Below, in pieces: positions 8,160-17,373 of a stretch of 64,000 nucleotides of DNA. Under the pieces are notes generated by a model that was not told where the DNA came from, did no database searches, and saw nothing but the letters and a program-made list of their open reading frames with translations. The position numbers were made by a program, and so were the translations under genes. The stretch's first letter is position 1, and each line of letters opens with the position of its first letter. This DNA comes from Methylobacterium sp. WL1 (lineage in GTDB: Bacteria; Pseudomonadota; Alphaproteobacteria; Rhizobiales; Beijerinckiaceae), in the NCBI RefSeq assembly GCF_008000895.1, contig NZ_CP042823.1, positions 1,116,001 through 1,180,000 on the forward strand, written 5' to 3'.

Positions 8160-9929
8160 ATGGCACGCCAGAATCTCCTTCCGCGCACCGCCCCGTTCGG
8201 CGACGGCGAGCGCGCCAGCCTCGATGCCGTGCTCGGCAGCGCGACGCCCGTGCAGCGCGCGTGGCTCGCGGGCTTCCTGGCGGGCCTCGACGCCGCCGGC
8301 GGGCAGCCGGCCGCCATCCCGGCCGCCCCGCCCAAGGCCGCCGAGCCGCTGACGATCCTCTACGCCAGCGAATCGGGGAACTCCGAGGCGCTGGCCGGCA
8401 ACGTCGCCAAGCTGGCGCGCAAGCAGGGGTTCAAGCCGAAGGTCGTAGACTTCTCCGACCTCGACCTGGCGAGCCTGCCCAAGGCCGGCAAGCTGATCGC
8501 CATCGCGGCGACCTGGGGCGAAGGCGAGCCGCCGGCGCGGGCCGTGCGGGCCTACGGCGAACTGATGGGGGAGGGCGCCCCGCGCATCGACGGCGTCCCC
8601 TTCGCCGTCCTGGCGCTGGGCGACACCTCGTATGTCGAGTTCTGTGCCATCGGGAAGGCGCTCGACGCGCGCTTCGAGGCGCTGGGCGGCCAGCGCGCCG
8701 CCGAGCGCGCCGACCTCGACCTCGACTTCGAGAAGCCGGCCGCCGACTGGATCAAGAACACCCTCAAGGCCCTCGCCCCGGCGGAGACACCCGACAACGT
8801 CGTGGCGGTGGATTTCGCCCGCACCGCCGCCGGCGAGGACGACGAGGCCGAGCCGAGCCGCGAGCCGCTGGTGGTCGAGGTCGTCGAGCACGTGAACCTC
8901 AACTCGTCGCGCTCCGACAAGGAGACGATCCACCTGGCGCTGGCCTTCGAGGACGGCGCGCCCGCCTACGAGCCCGGCGATTCGCTCGAGGTCTTCCCCG
9001 AGAACGATCCGCAGCTCGTGGACGAGATCCTGAATGCCGCGGGGCTTTCGGAAGACGACGCGCTACGCGGGGCGCTGCTCGCCGAGCGGGACATCACCAC
9101 GCTGTCGGCCGCCACGATCGAGCGCTTCGCCAAGGCGACCGGCCACGCGGACGCGCAGAAACTGATCGACAGCGGCGAGGCCCGGGCCTGGATCGAGGGG
9201 CGGCACCTGATCGACCTGCTCGCGACCTTCCCGGCCACGCTGACGGCCGAGCACCTCAACACCATCACCCGGCCGCTGCCGCCCCGGGCCTACTCGATCG
9301 CGTCCTCGCGCAAGGAAGTGGGCGACGAGGTCCACCTCGCCATCGTGGCGGTCCGCTACGAGACCCACGGGCGGACCCGCTCGGGCGTGGCCTCCGTGCA
9401 TGTGGCCGACCGGATCCGGGACGGCGCCAAGCTGCGGGTGCGGCTGAAGCCGAACCGGCACTTCCGCCTGCCGCAGGATCCGGCCACCGACATCATCATG
9501 GTCGGCCCCGGCACCGGCGTCGCCCCGTTCCGCGCCTTCGTGCAGGAGCGCCGCGCCATCGAGGCCCCCGGCCGCGCGTGGCTGTTCTTCGGCGACCGGC
9601 ACTTCCTGCACGACTTCCTGTACCAGCTGGAATGGCAGGAGGCCCTGGAGGACGGTTCGCTGACGAAGATCGACGTCGCCTTCTCCCGCGACCAGCCGGA
9701 GAAGATCTACGTGCAGAACCGCATCACCCACCACGCGCAGGAGCTGGTCTCCTGGCTGGAGGGCGGCGCCCATTTCTACGTCTGCGGCGATGCCAAGAAT
9801 ATGGCCAAGGACGTCCGCGCCGCGGTTGTGCGGGCCTACGAAATCGCCAAATCCCTGAGCCCGGCCGACGCCGAGGCGCAGGTTGCGGCCCTGGAGCGCA
9901 GCCACCGCTACCAGCAGGACGTCTACTAG
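8160..9929 (+). CDS. cysJ: Sulfite reductase flavoprotein subunit
   Basis: CysJ (589 aa) is the diflavin subunit that passes electrons from NADPH to the CysI hemoprotein for six-electron reduction of sulfite to sulfide. An FMN flavodoxin domain starts near residue 64 (TILYASESGNSEALAG). An FAD domain follows, with PRAYSIASSRK and the ferredoxin-reductase pattern HLAIVAVRYETHGRTRSGV. The NADPH domain has GPGTGVAPFRAFVQER and ends with HRYQQDVY, the C-terminal aromatic residue usual in this family. The ATG is 110 bp after the Lrp gene. cysI follows after a repeat-containing gap. Confidence 0.93.
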   Translation: MARQNLLPRTAPFGDGERASLDAVLGSATPVQRAWLAGFLAGLDAAGGQPAAIPAAPPKAAEPLTILYASESGNSEALAGNVAKLARKQGFKPKVVDFSDLDLASLPKAGKLIAIAATWGEGEPPARAVRAYGELMGEGAPRIDGVPFAVLALGDTSYVEFCAIGKALDARFEALGGQRAAERADLDLDFEKPAADWIKNTLKALAPAETPDNVVAVDFARTAAGEDDEAEPSREPLVVEVVEHVNLNSSRSDKETIHLALAFEDGAPAYEPGDSLEVFPENDPQLVDEILNAAGLSEDDALRGALLAERDITTLSAATIERFAKATGHADAQKLIDSGEARAWIEGRHLIDLLATFPATLTAEHLNTITRPLPPRAYSIASSRKEVGDEVHLAIVAVRYETHGRTRSGVASVHVADRIRDGAKLRVRLKPNRHFRLPQDPATDIIMVGPGTGVAPFRAFVQERRAIEAPGRAWLFFGDRHFLHDFLYQLEWQEALEDGSLTKIDVAFSRDQPEKIYVQNRITHHAQELVSWLEGGAHFYVCGDAKNMAKDVRAAVVRAYEIAKSLSPADAEAQVAALERSHRYQQDVY

Positions 9930-9959
9930 AGCGTATGCCGACGGAGCACGGGTAGATCT

Positions 9960-10085
9960 GGGTTTCCAAAGGGCATGTCGCGCTTTGGTGGGTTGTCAGG
10001 GCGGAGCCCTGATGGATCGGGGCCTAGCCCCACACCGCAGGGCTCCGCCCTGCACCCGCAAAAGGTCTCGGACCTTTTGAAGCCG
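9960..10085. repeat. 3'-end palindromic repeat, copy B
   Basis: Lies between cysJ and cysI. The right half carries the stem CAGGGCTCCGCCCTG followed by CCCGCAAAAGGTCTCGGACC and its TTTTG end. The left half has a degraded CCAAAGGGC/GGAGCCCTG part. It could attenuate transcription between the two genes. Confidence 0.8.
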
Positions 10086-10150
10086 GACTTTGGGACTATC
10101 CCGCCCGCATCGGGGGGCGGAGACGTAGTCGAGACTTTGGAAGTGATCTC

Positions 10151-11992
10151 ATGGACGACCACAGCCCCCGCGACGACGCCGACACCCGGGCCCTTGCGCA
10201 GACCCCGGCCGCCCGCGTCTACGAGACTCCGCCCAAGGACCGGCCGATCACCGATGCCGAGGCGGCCCGCGCGGCCCAGCTCGCCGCCAACGAGCACATC
10301 AAGATCGCCAGCGGCTATCTCCGCGGCGGCCTCGCCGACGGCCTGCTGAAGCACGCCACCGGGGCGATCTCCGAGGATGACGGGCAGCTCGTGAAGTTCC
10401 ACGGGATGTACATGCAGGACGACCGCGACCTGCGCCCGGAGCGGACCAAGAAGAAGCTCGACAAGGCCTACAGCTTCATGATCCGCCTGCGCATCGCCGG
10501 CGGCGTGATCAGCCCGAAGCAGTGGCTGGTCCTCGACGACATCGCGGTGACGTATGCGGGCAGCGCCCTGCGGGCGACCACGCGCCAGACCTTCCAGTAT
10601 CACGGCGTGATCAAGTCGAACCTCAAGCGCACGATGGCGGCCATCGACGCGGCCCTGCTCGACACCATCGCGGCCTGCGGCGACGTGAACCGCAACGTCA
10701 TGGCGGCGACCAACCCGGCTCAGGCGGGCGCCCACAAGGCCGCCCACACCCTCGCCAAGGACATCTCGGACAGCCTGCTGCCGAAGACCAGCGCCTGGCG
10801 GGAGATCTGGCTCGACGGCGAGCGCGTGGTCGGCGGCGAGGAGGAGGAGGTCGAGCCGGTCTACGGCCGCACCTACCTGCCGCGGAAGTTCAAGATCGTC
10901 GTGGCGGTGCCGCCCTCCAACGAGGTCGACATCTTCGCCCACGATCTCGGCTTCATCGCCATCCTGGACAAGAAGAACCAGGTCACCGGCTGGAACGTCA
11001 CCGTGGGCGGCGGCATGGGCATGACCCATGGCGAGCCCGAGACCTTCCCGCGCACCGCCGACGTGATGGGCTTCGTGCAGTCCGAGGACGCCATCAAGGT
11101 CGCCGAGGCCGTGATGACGGTCCAGCGCGACTGGGGCAACCGCAAGAACCGCAAGAACGCCCGGCTCAAGTACACGATCGAGCGCTACGGCCTGGCGGCC
11201 TTCCGGGCCGAGGTGGAGACCCGGATCGGCAAGGCGCTCGGCGAGCCGAAGCCCTTCACCTTCACCAACAACGGCGACCGCTTCGGCTGGACCGAGGGCG
11301 ATGACGGCCGTCATCACCTGACCCTCTACGTCCCCTCCGGCCGGATCAAGGATTACGAGGACGGCCCGCAATTCCTCACCGGCCTGCGCGCGATCGCCCA
11401 GGTGCACGCGGGCGATTTTCGCCTCACCGCCAACCAGAACGTGATCGTCGCCAACGTGCCGGCGGAGAAGCGCGCCGAGATCGAGGCGCTGGTCGATCAG
11501 TACGGCATCACCAAGGGCGCGGGCGCGCTCCGGCGCAACTCCATCGCCTGCGTGGCGCTGCCGACCTGCGGCCTCGCGCTGGCCGAGAGCGAGCGCTACC
11601 TGCCGGATCTGATGACCGAGCTGGAGCAGAGCCTGGCCACGCACGGGCTCGCCGAGGAGGAGATCACGATCCGCTCCACCGGCTGCCCGAACGGCTGCGC
11701 CCGCCCGTTCATCGCCGAGATCGGCCTCGTCGGCCGGGGACCCGAGCGCTACCACCTCTATCTCGGCGCCGCCTTCGACGGCTCGCGCCTGAGCAAGCTC
11801 TACAAGGAGGACGTGGCGGCCTCGGACATCCGCGACACCCTGGATCCGCTCTTCGCCGACTTCGCCAAGGGCCGGAACCCCGGCGAGCATTTCGGCGACT
11901 ACCTGATCCGCGCCGGGCACGTCGCCCGGACGATCAACGGGCCGGATTTCCACGACCGGACCGGGGCCCTCAAGCCGGCCGGGCACGCCTGA
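10151..11992 (+). CDS. cysI: Sulfite reductase hemoprotein (siroheme / 4Fe-4S)
   Basis: CysI (613 aa) binds siroheme and a [4Fe-4S] cluster. The four ligand cysteines are C467 and C473 in ACVALPTCGLALAESER and C512 and C516 in STGCPNGCARPF, the CX5C...CX3C pattern of assimilatory sulfite reductases. The two-fold repeated substrate domain includes YHGVIKSNLKRT and VGGGMGMTHGEPETFPR. Sequence around the first cluster motif fits NADPH sulfite reductase rather than nitrite reductase, and cysJ upstream agrees. The ATG at 10151 follows GGAAG. A strong hairpin follows the stop. Confidence 0.93.
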   Translation: MDDHSPRDDADTRALAQTPAARVYETPPKDRPITDAEAARAAQLAANEHIKIASGYLRGGLADGLLKHATGAISEDDGQLVKFHGMYMQDDRDLRPERTKKKLDKAYSFMIRLRIAGGVISPKQWLVLDDIAVTYAGSALRATTRQTFQYHGVIKSNLKRTMAAIDAALLDTIAACGDVNRNVMAATNPAQAGAHKAAHTLAKDISDSLLPKTSAWREIWLDGERVVGGEEEEVEPVYGRTYLPRKFKIVVAVPPSNEVDIFAHDLGFIAILDKKNQVTGWNVTVGGGMGMTHGEPETFPRTADVMGFVQSEDAIKVAEAVMTVQRDWGNRKNRKNARLKYTIERYGLAAFRAEVETRIGKALGEPKPFTFTNNGDRFGWTEGDDGRHHLTLYVPSGRIKDYEDGPQFLTGLRAIAQVHAGDFRLTANQNVIVANVPAEKRAEIEALVDQYGITKGAGALRRNSIACVALPTCGLALAESERYLPDLMTELEQSLATHGLAEEEITIRSTGCPNGCARPFIAEIGLVGRGPERYHLYLGAAFDGSRLSKLYKEDVAASDIRDTLDPLFADFAKGRNPGEHFGDYLIRAGHVARTINGPDFHDRTGALKPAGHA

Positions 11993-11999
11993 ACCCGGC

Positions 12000-12043
12000 G
12001 CGCCTCCCAGGGCCGGGGCAGCGCCCTTGGCCCCGGGAGGCGC
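12000..12043 (+). terminator. Hairpin after cysI
   Basis: GCGCCTCCC at 12000-12008 pairs with GGGAGGCGC at 12035-12043, with further GGCC pairing inside. It starts 8 bp after the cysI stop. There is no U-tract, as is common for terminators in very GC-rich genomes. Confidence 0.7.
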
Positions 12044-12188
12044 GGCTCGCCTGAGACCGGCTGGCAGAGCCCCGGGCGCGGAGCCGAGTACCGAGTGTCG
12101 AGTGACGGGGCATCGCACCGGTCGGACGGCACGATACAACCATCCAGAAACCATACCGACCGACGGCCCGCCCATCCCAGCCTGCGAG

Positions 12189-12224
12189 AACGAACGTTCA
12201 TTGACGCGAGAATGAACGTTCATT
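12189..12224. promoter_or_regulatory. Twin 14-bp operators (TetR type)
   Basis: AATGAACGTTCATT at 12211-12224 is a perfect palindrome. AACGAACGTTCATT at 12189-12202 differs at one base. Their centres are 22 bp apart, two helical turns, so two dimers would bind the same face. The site lies 29 bp before the small membrane-protein start and about 320 bp before the TetR gene, its likely owner. Confidence 0.75.
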
Positions 12225-12252
12225 ACGACGGTCAGGCACGCAGGAGTGAGCC

Positions 12253-12690
12253 ATGGCTCTGTCGCTCGAAGGTCGCTGGTCGGATCTGGATGAGGACCGG
12301 TTCGACCCGTCCGGAACCGGCGCGGCGCGCCTCCTCGCGACGGTCCGGGCTTTCTGCACCCCGTCGAACCTCACCTTCGCCGCCGTTCTGGTTCTCGCCT
12401 GGATGGCGCTGATCAGCTGGACCGGCGCGGGTCCGAAGGGCTGGCAGGCGCGCCTGTGCGCCGACATGAGCCAGACCGCCCAGGCCTGTGCGGCCACCAT
12501 CCCCGCGAAGGACCAGAGCCGCGTCGCCGCGGTCGCGCAGTTCGCCCGTGAGCGTGCCGGCCGCCGCCGAGGCGCGCGGCGGCGGCCAGGCCGCGCGGCG
12601 CGCGCATCCTCGACGCCGCCGAAGCCTGCTTTGTGCGCAACGGCTTCCACCGCGCCACGATGCAGGACCTCGCCCGCGAGGCCGCGATGA
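12253..12690 (+). CDS. Small single-span membrane protein, function unknown
   Basis: The first 95 or so residues look genuinely coding, with GC-rich third positions and a plausible single membrane helix (NLTFAAVLVLAWMALISW, about 48-65). This is followed by a cysteine-containing segment. After about residue 98 the frame runs into an Arg/Pro/Ala-rich stretch that overlaps the start of the TetR gene, so the true end is doubtful and the natural stop may have been lost. The gene follows the twin operators directly, which suggests control by the TetR protein. I do not recognise the family. Confidence 0.5.
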   Translation: MALSLEGRWSDLDEDRFDPSGTGAARLLATVRAFCTPSNLTFAAVLVLAWMALISWTGAGPKGWQARLCADMSQTAQACAATIPAKDQSRVAAVAQFARERAGRRRGARRRPGRAARASSTPPKPALCATASTAPRCRTSPARPR

Positions 12691-13460
12691 GCCCGGGCAA
12701 CTTCTACCGCTACTTCGAGTCCAAGGAGGCCCTGGTCGTCGGGCTGGTCGAGCGCGAGCGCGAGCGCGGCATCCAGCTCGTCGAAGAGATGGGGCACAGC
12801 GGCGACCCGCGCGCAGCCTTACTCGACCTCATCGCGCGGTACTTCGTGTCGATCACCCGGGAAGCCGCGGTGCTGCGCATGGAGATCTGGTCGGAAGCCA
12901 CTCGCAACCCGGCCATCTCCGACCTGACCGCCCGGACTGAGGCGGAGACCCGGGACTGGTTCACCGAAACCTTCTCGGCGCTGGCCACCAGCCCGGATTG
13001 CGACCCGGAACGGCTCTACGGGCTGGTCGCCCCGCTGATGAAGGGGATCATCGTCGGCCGCGCGATCCTGCCCGATTACGATCCGGCCCCCGCGGTCGCC
13101 CAGCTCCACGCCTTGCTGGCGACCGGGCTCGACGGCCGCCTGCCGCGGGCCGCCCGGGCACGCCGCGACCGGACCGCTGACCCTCATCGGCGGACGAAAC
13201 CGCAGGAACCGCCGGACAGGCCCACCCGGATCCGCGCCGGCAGGTTCGCCGACGGCGAAGACGGCACATCCGAGGACGTATCGATCCGGAACGGGCCACC
13301 GGGCGCGCTCACGCTGCGCGGCTGCCGGCTCGCGGTGCTGCGCAGCGCGCAGGCCCGGATATCGGTGAGGCGCGTCGCGCCGGGCCAGCCGCGACGGGCG
13401 CTCCGGGCGGCCCCCGATCCGAACGGACGGCGGCGGGCGCGAAGGACTCGGACGAAGTGA
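12548..13460 (+). pseudogene. TetR/AcrR regulator, frameshifted near its N-terminus
   Basis: The helix-turn-helix of a TetR regulator (ILDAAEACFVRNGFHRATMQ then REAAMSPGNFYRYFESKEAL) is clear from about 12600, but that frame has no start codon after its last stop at 12549. The likely start is GTG 12548 (MSVPAAAEARGGGQAARR), one frame away. Losing one GC dinucleotide in the run near 12597-12605 would explain the shift. The C-terminus also runs about 90 Arg/Pro-rich residues past the usual family end. Either the gene is decaying, or the GC run is misread or variable. The twin operators upstream are probably its own. Confidence 0.75.
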
Positions 13461-13749
13461 GCGCGCGCCTGATTCGAAGAGGCCGACAGGCGCGCATGTC
13501 GATCTCCGTCCCAGCATGATCCGCATCAACGCCTGGACGTGTATCTTGCCCATTTGCGCACGTTTAAGTCTGCATAATCCGCAAGGTTTAAAACCATTCC
13601 AAAGGGATGTGTGACGCACCGGACACGTCCGGTGAGTTCCTGCGGCTCCGAGGCATTCAATTACAATCACGCATTGAATCAGGCTGGCAATCGTACGCAC
13701 AGACCAGGGCGCCTCGACGCGACGATCTTCTTAAGAATGACTCGAAACT
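13461..13749. promoter_or_regulatory. Leader of the siderophore receptor gene
   Basis: This is a 289-bp non-coding stretch. It holds the palindrome CACCGGACACGTCCGGTG at 13617-13634 (8-bp perfect arms around AC) and an inverted repeat ATTCAAT-N11-ATTGAAT at 13655-13679. Either could be an operator for an iron or siderophore-sensing regulator. No clear Fur, Irr or RirA consensus was recognised. Confidence 0.5.
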
Positions 13750-15930
13750 ATGCCTCAAGGCCGATCGATCCGCGCCGTCGTCGCAACTTTGGACCGCAAT
13801 TGCGCAACCAATAAGCGATACGGGCTGGTTTTTACTCTGCTCGCAGCATCGACGACTGTCGCCCACGCACAATCCAGCCCGGTCCAGGATGAGGTCGTCC
13901 TCTCGGAACTGAGCGTCACCGGCACGGGCCCCGCGGTCGAGCGGGCGGACGGGCCGGTCGTCGGCTATCGCGCCACGCGCTCGGCGACCGCGACCAAGAC
14001 CGACACGCCCCTGCGGGACTCGCCGCAATCGATCACCGTCGTCCCGCGCCAGGTGATCACGGACCAGCAGGACCTGCGCCTGACCGATGCCGTCACCAAT
14101 GTCAGCAACGTCACGCCCGGCAGCACCGTACAGGGCCGCTCGCAGAACTACGTCATCCGCGGTTTCGCCACGCAGCTCTTCGCCGTCGATGGCATCCTGA
14201 CCAATCCGGCGATCAACTTCTATCCGGTGGAGCGCGACCTCGCGAATGCCGAACGGGTCGAGGTGATCAAGGGGCCGGCCTCGGTGCTGTTCGGTCGGGG
14301 CGACCCGGGCGGAGTCGTCAACATCGTCACCCGCAGGCCGACCCTGGAGCCGACCGCGGACGCGAGCGTCCAGGGCGGCAGCTTCGGCTTCCGGCGGTTC
14401 CAGGGCTCGGTTTCGAGCGCGATCCCGTCCATCGACGGGCTGGCCGCCCGCCTCACCGTCGCCGCGCAGGAGGACCCGACCTTCCGCAATATCGGGGACA
14501 ACACCAACCGGCGCGTCTTCATCGCGCCGGCGCTGAGCTGGACGCCGAGCGCCGACACGAGGGTCTACATCAACGCGGAGGCCACCAGCCAGCGCACCCA
14601 GTACGACGAGGGGCTCATCGCTTTCCGCGGACGCGTGCCGCTGGACAACATCCGCCGCTACTACGGCGAGCCGTCCTCGCGCTATTACGGCGAGGTCAAC
14701 GGGATCACGATGCGGGCCGAACACGACGTCAACGAGAACCTGACGCTGCGGCAAGTCATCAACGGGCAATGGGGGGCGTTCAACCTGTTCACGGCCCGTG
14801 CCACCGGGGTGAACAACGCCGGGACCCAGGTCACGCGGCGCGACGCCTCGGTCGATTCGCATTTCGCAGCCGTGGATACGCAGACCGAAGCGGTGATGAA
14901 GTTCGACACGCTCGGATTCTCCCACACCGCCCTCGTGGGGTTCGAGTACACCAACGGCTTCCGCCACCCCTATTCCCAGCAGGGCACCTACACCCCGGTC
15001 AGCTTCCTCAACCCGGTCTTCGGCGGCACGCCCGGAGCTCTCTCGCTCCAGCAAGACCTGAAGCAGAGGCTCGAACTGTTCGGGTTCTACCTGCAGGACC
15101 AGATCGCACTCACGCCCCAGTTGCAGCTCGTGCTCGGCGCCCGGTTCGATCTCGGCACCCAATATTATTTCGCCCGCGTACCGGGCTCGAAGACCCAGCC
15201 GCCGGAGCAGGAGTTGTTCGGCGCCTCGCCGCGCGTCGGCCTGATCTATCGGCCGTTCGAGCCGCTGACGGTCTATGCCAGCTACGCCACGTCCTTCGCG
15301 CCGCAGACCGCGAACGTCCTCAACGTCGTCAACCCGGCGCCCGAGACGGGCGAGCAGCTCGAGGTCGGAACCCGCATCGACATCAACCCCGACCTGACCC
15401 TGAGCGCGGCCGCCTTCCGGATCACCCGGGACAACGTCGCCGGCAACGACCCCGTCAACACCGGCTTCTCGGTGATCACCGGCCAGCAGCGTTCGGAGGG
15501 CGTCGAGGCGGACCTGGCCGGCGAGATCCTTCCGGGCTGGAAGGTCATCGGCGGCGTCGGCTATCTCGATGCGCGGATCACCAAGGACAGGGTCTTCGCG
15601 GTCGGCAACCGCCTCGTGGGCGCGCCGGCCTTCAGCGGCAGCGTGTGGACGACCTACGATGTCCAGGCCGGCTCCCTGCGCGGTCTCGGGCTCGGCATCG
15701 GCGTCACCCATGTCGGCCAGCGCTTCGGCGACCTCAACAACAGCTACAAGGTCGGGGCGTACAATCGGGTCGACGCAGCCGTGTACTACGACATCGACGC
15801 GCATTACCGGTTCGCGGTCAACATCCGGAACCTGACGAACGCACGCTACATCGAGCAGCCGTTCAATCAGTTCAACAATACCCCCGGCGCGCCCTTCACC
15901 GTACTGGCAACGATCACCGCGCGGATGTGA
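13750..15930 (+). CDS. TonB-dependent siderophore receptor
   Basis: This 726-residue outer-membrane receptor is of the FhuA/FoxA/FpvA class. A signal peptide ends near residue 40 (VAHA-Q). The TonB-box region and plug follow, with TPLRDSPQSITVVP, IRGF and the hallmark NAERVEVIKGPASVLFGRG and GGVVNIVTRRP. The rest is a 22-strand barrel, ending NNTPGAPFTVLATITARM, without the usual terminal aromatic residue. It should import a ferric siderophore into the periplasm, and no siderophore is predictable. The convergent PepSY protein is a common partner. Confidence 0.93.
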   Translation: MPQGRSIRAVVATLDRNCATNKRYGLVFTLLAASTTVAHAQSSPVQDEVVLSELSVTGTGPAVERADGPVVGYRATRSATATKTDTPLRDSPQSITVVPRQVITDQQDLRLTDAVTNVSNVTPGSTVQGRSQNYVIRGFATQLFAVDGILTNPAINFYPVERDLANAERVEVIKGPASVLFGRGDPGGVVNIVTRRPTLEPTADASVQGGSFGFRRFQGSVSSAIPSIDGLAARLTVAAQEDPTFRNIGDNTNRRVFIAPALSWTPSADTRVYINAEATSQRTQYDEGLIAFRGRVPLDNIRRYYGEPSSRYYGEVNGITMRAEHDVNENLTLRQVINGQWGAFNLFTARATGVNNAGTQVTRRDASVDSHFAAVDTQTEAVMKFDTLGFSHTALVGFEYTNGFRHPYSQQGTYTPVSFLNPVFGGTPGALSLQQDLKQRLELFGFYLQDQIALTPQLQLVLGARFDLGTQYYFARVPGSKTQPPEQELFGASPRVGLIYRPFEPLTVYASYATSFAPQTANVLNVVNPAPETGEQLEVGTRIDINPDLTLSAAAFRITRDNVAGNDPVNTGFSVITGQQRSEGVEADLAGEILPGWKVIGGVGYLDARITKDRVFAVGNRLVGAPAFSGSVWTTYDVQAGSLRGLGLGIGVTHVGQRFGDLNNSYKVGAYNRVDAAVYYDIDAHYRFAVNIRNLTNARYIEQPFNQFNNTPGAPFTVLATITARM

Positions 15931-15944
15931 GGGAGACCGGCCGA

Positions 15945-16080
15945 AGTCAGGGCTCCAGAAGGTCCAAGACCTTGTGCGGGTCCAGGTCAGAGCCCTGAGG
16001 GCGGGCGAAGCCCGGCTGCCTCAGGGGGCCCGCCCCTGAACGCCGTCAAAGGGCTGAGCCCTTTGGGAATCCGGTCTTCT
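15945..16080. repeat. 3'-end palindromic repeat, copy C
   Basis: Between the convergent receptor and PepSY genes. Contains AAAGGGCTGAGCCCTTTGG at its right end and inverted GGGCGAAGCCCGG and CAGGG parts, in rearranged order. Likely a bidirectional terminator. Confidence 0.75.
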
Positions 16081-16085
16081 CGGGT

Positions 16086-17312
16086 CTACGATCGGCCGGT
16101 GCCGCCGACGGACTCGCGTCGGGGAGTCGCTTCGCGGATGGGCACCGTGGCGCGGACCGGCGCGCGCCGGCGGGCCGCCGCGCGCCGCAGGATGTAGAGG
16201 GTCAGGCCGGTGGCAGCGAAGCCCGGCATGGCCAGCGCGGCCACGCAGAACAGCAGGGCGAACAGGTCGCCGAAGAACCGGCCGCGATGCACCTCCAGGA
16301 TGGACTGGAGGATCTGGCGGCCAAGCGGCGTGTCGGCGGCGTGCTCGGCCGACAGGAAGGCGCCCGTGGCGGCGTCGTAGCGCGCCTCGCTGCGGGCGCT
16401 GAGGGACACGACACCCCGGGGCAGCCAGCGGATGCGGATCGCCCCCGTGTCGGCCCCCGGCAGCGTCAGGGTCACGAGGCCGGCCTCGTGACCCTCTCCG
16501 GTCCGGAACGCCGTCCAGGCACGGTCGACGGCGTCGGGCCGGGAGTCCGGCACGGGAGAAGCCTCCCGGTGGCCGGCCATGCGGGCCGGCTTCGCCCGCT
16601 CCGGTGTCCCGGCGAGCAGCCAGGTGGCGCCGTCCTTGAACGCCGGGTAGGACCAGGTCAGGCCGCTGAGCGCGATGACCAGGTAGACCGGCGTCAGCCA
16701 GGTCCCGGCCACGGCGTGCAGGGACCACCAGCGCGGCCGGCCCGGCCGCGACAGGCTCGGCTTCAGCCAGATCCGCCAGCGATGGATCTTGGGCCAGCGC
16801 AGGTAGAGGCCTGTGGCCAGGAACACGATCAGCGCCAGGGTGCAGGCGCCCGTGATGGTCCGGCCCCAGCCCTTGGACCCGCCGGGGATCAGCAGCCAGC
16901 GGTGCAGGTCCCGCACCGTCGCGAAGGCCGCCTCCAGCCGGACGGGGCCCAGCACCGCACCGTCATAGGGATCGGCATAGGCCGAGGGCGGCCGCGCCCG
17001 GGTCTCCGGGTCGCGGGCGAAGCGCACGAACACGCTCGCGTTCGGGTCGTCCGACAGGGTGAGGACGTTCACGATTCGGCCGCCCGCCTGCGCGTCGATC
17101 CGGGCGGCGAGGGCGGTGGGGGCGAGCGGCACCCGATCCGCCGCCTCGACCCGCGTCCGGTCGTGGTTGGCGAAGGCTGTGATCGCCTCCTCGTAGCTCA
17201 TCAGCGCGCCGGTCAGGCCCATCAGCGCGAGCACGAACCCCGCGGTGAGGCCGAGCGCCCAGTGCACGCGGAACAGGACGGCCCGGGGGGTGGGAATCGG
17301 CAGCGGCTTCAC
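16086..17312 (-). CDS. PepSY-associated inner-membrane protein (FoxB/PiuB-like)
   Basis: This 408-residue protein has the PepSY-TM family plan. It has an N-terminal helix (VHWALGLTAGFVLALMGLTGALMSYEE, residues about 16-42), two periplasmic PepSY-like regions, a pair of central membrane helices around 150-215 including HAVAGTWLTPVYLVIALSGLTWSYP, and a last helix near residue 340-365. Relatives reduce ferric siderophores or heme-like substrates at the inner membrane. Its position tail-to-tail with a siderophore receptor supports a role in iron release. The start is GTG. It ends in a basic tail. Confidence 0.85.
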   Translation of the reverse strand: MKPLPIPTPRAVLFRVHWALGLTAGFVLALMGLTGALMSYEEAITAFANHDRTRVEAADRVPLAPTALAARIDAQAGGRIVNVLTLSDDPNASVFVRFARDPETRARPPSAYADPYDGAVLGPVRLEAAFATVRDLHRWLLIPGGSKGWGRTITGACTLALIVFLATGLYLRWPKIHRWRIWLKPSLSRPGRPRWWSLHAVAGTWLTPVYLVIALSGLTWSYPAFKDGATWLLAGTPERAKPARMAGHREASPVPDSRPDAVDRAWTAFRTGEGHEAGLVTLTLPGADTGAIRIRWLPRGVVSLSARSEARYDAATGAFLSAEHAADTPLGRQILQSILEVHRGRFFGDLFALLFCVAALAMPGFAATGLTLYILRRAAARRRAPVRATVPIREATPRRESVGGTGRS

Positions 17313-17373
17313 GATGCCGGCTGCCTAGCAGAGTCCGGCCGCGCTTGCGACGCCGCGCCGCGCATGCCTGGGC

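Noticed and set aside
9926-12223. Long antisense open frame (765 codons) opposite cysI, and similar ones opposite the TonB receptor and cyoB
   Set aside because: These are mirror frames caused by high GC third positions. The sense strands carry complete families with motifs, while the antisense products have none and lack ribosome sites.
12951-13460. A genuine 275-residue TetR protein with a long C-terminal domain
   Set aside because: The last 90 or so residues are Arg/Pro-rich with no fold pattern, and the usual TetR end is reached before them, so this is treated as readthrough of a lost stop.
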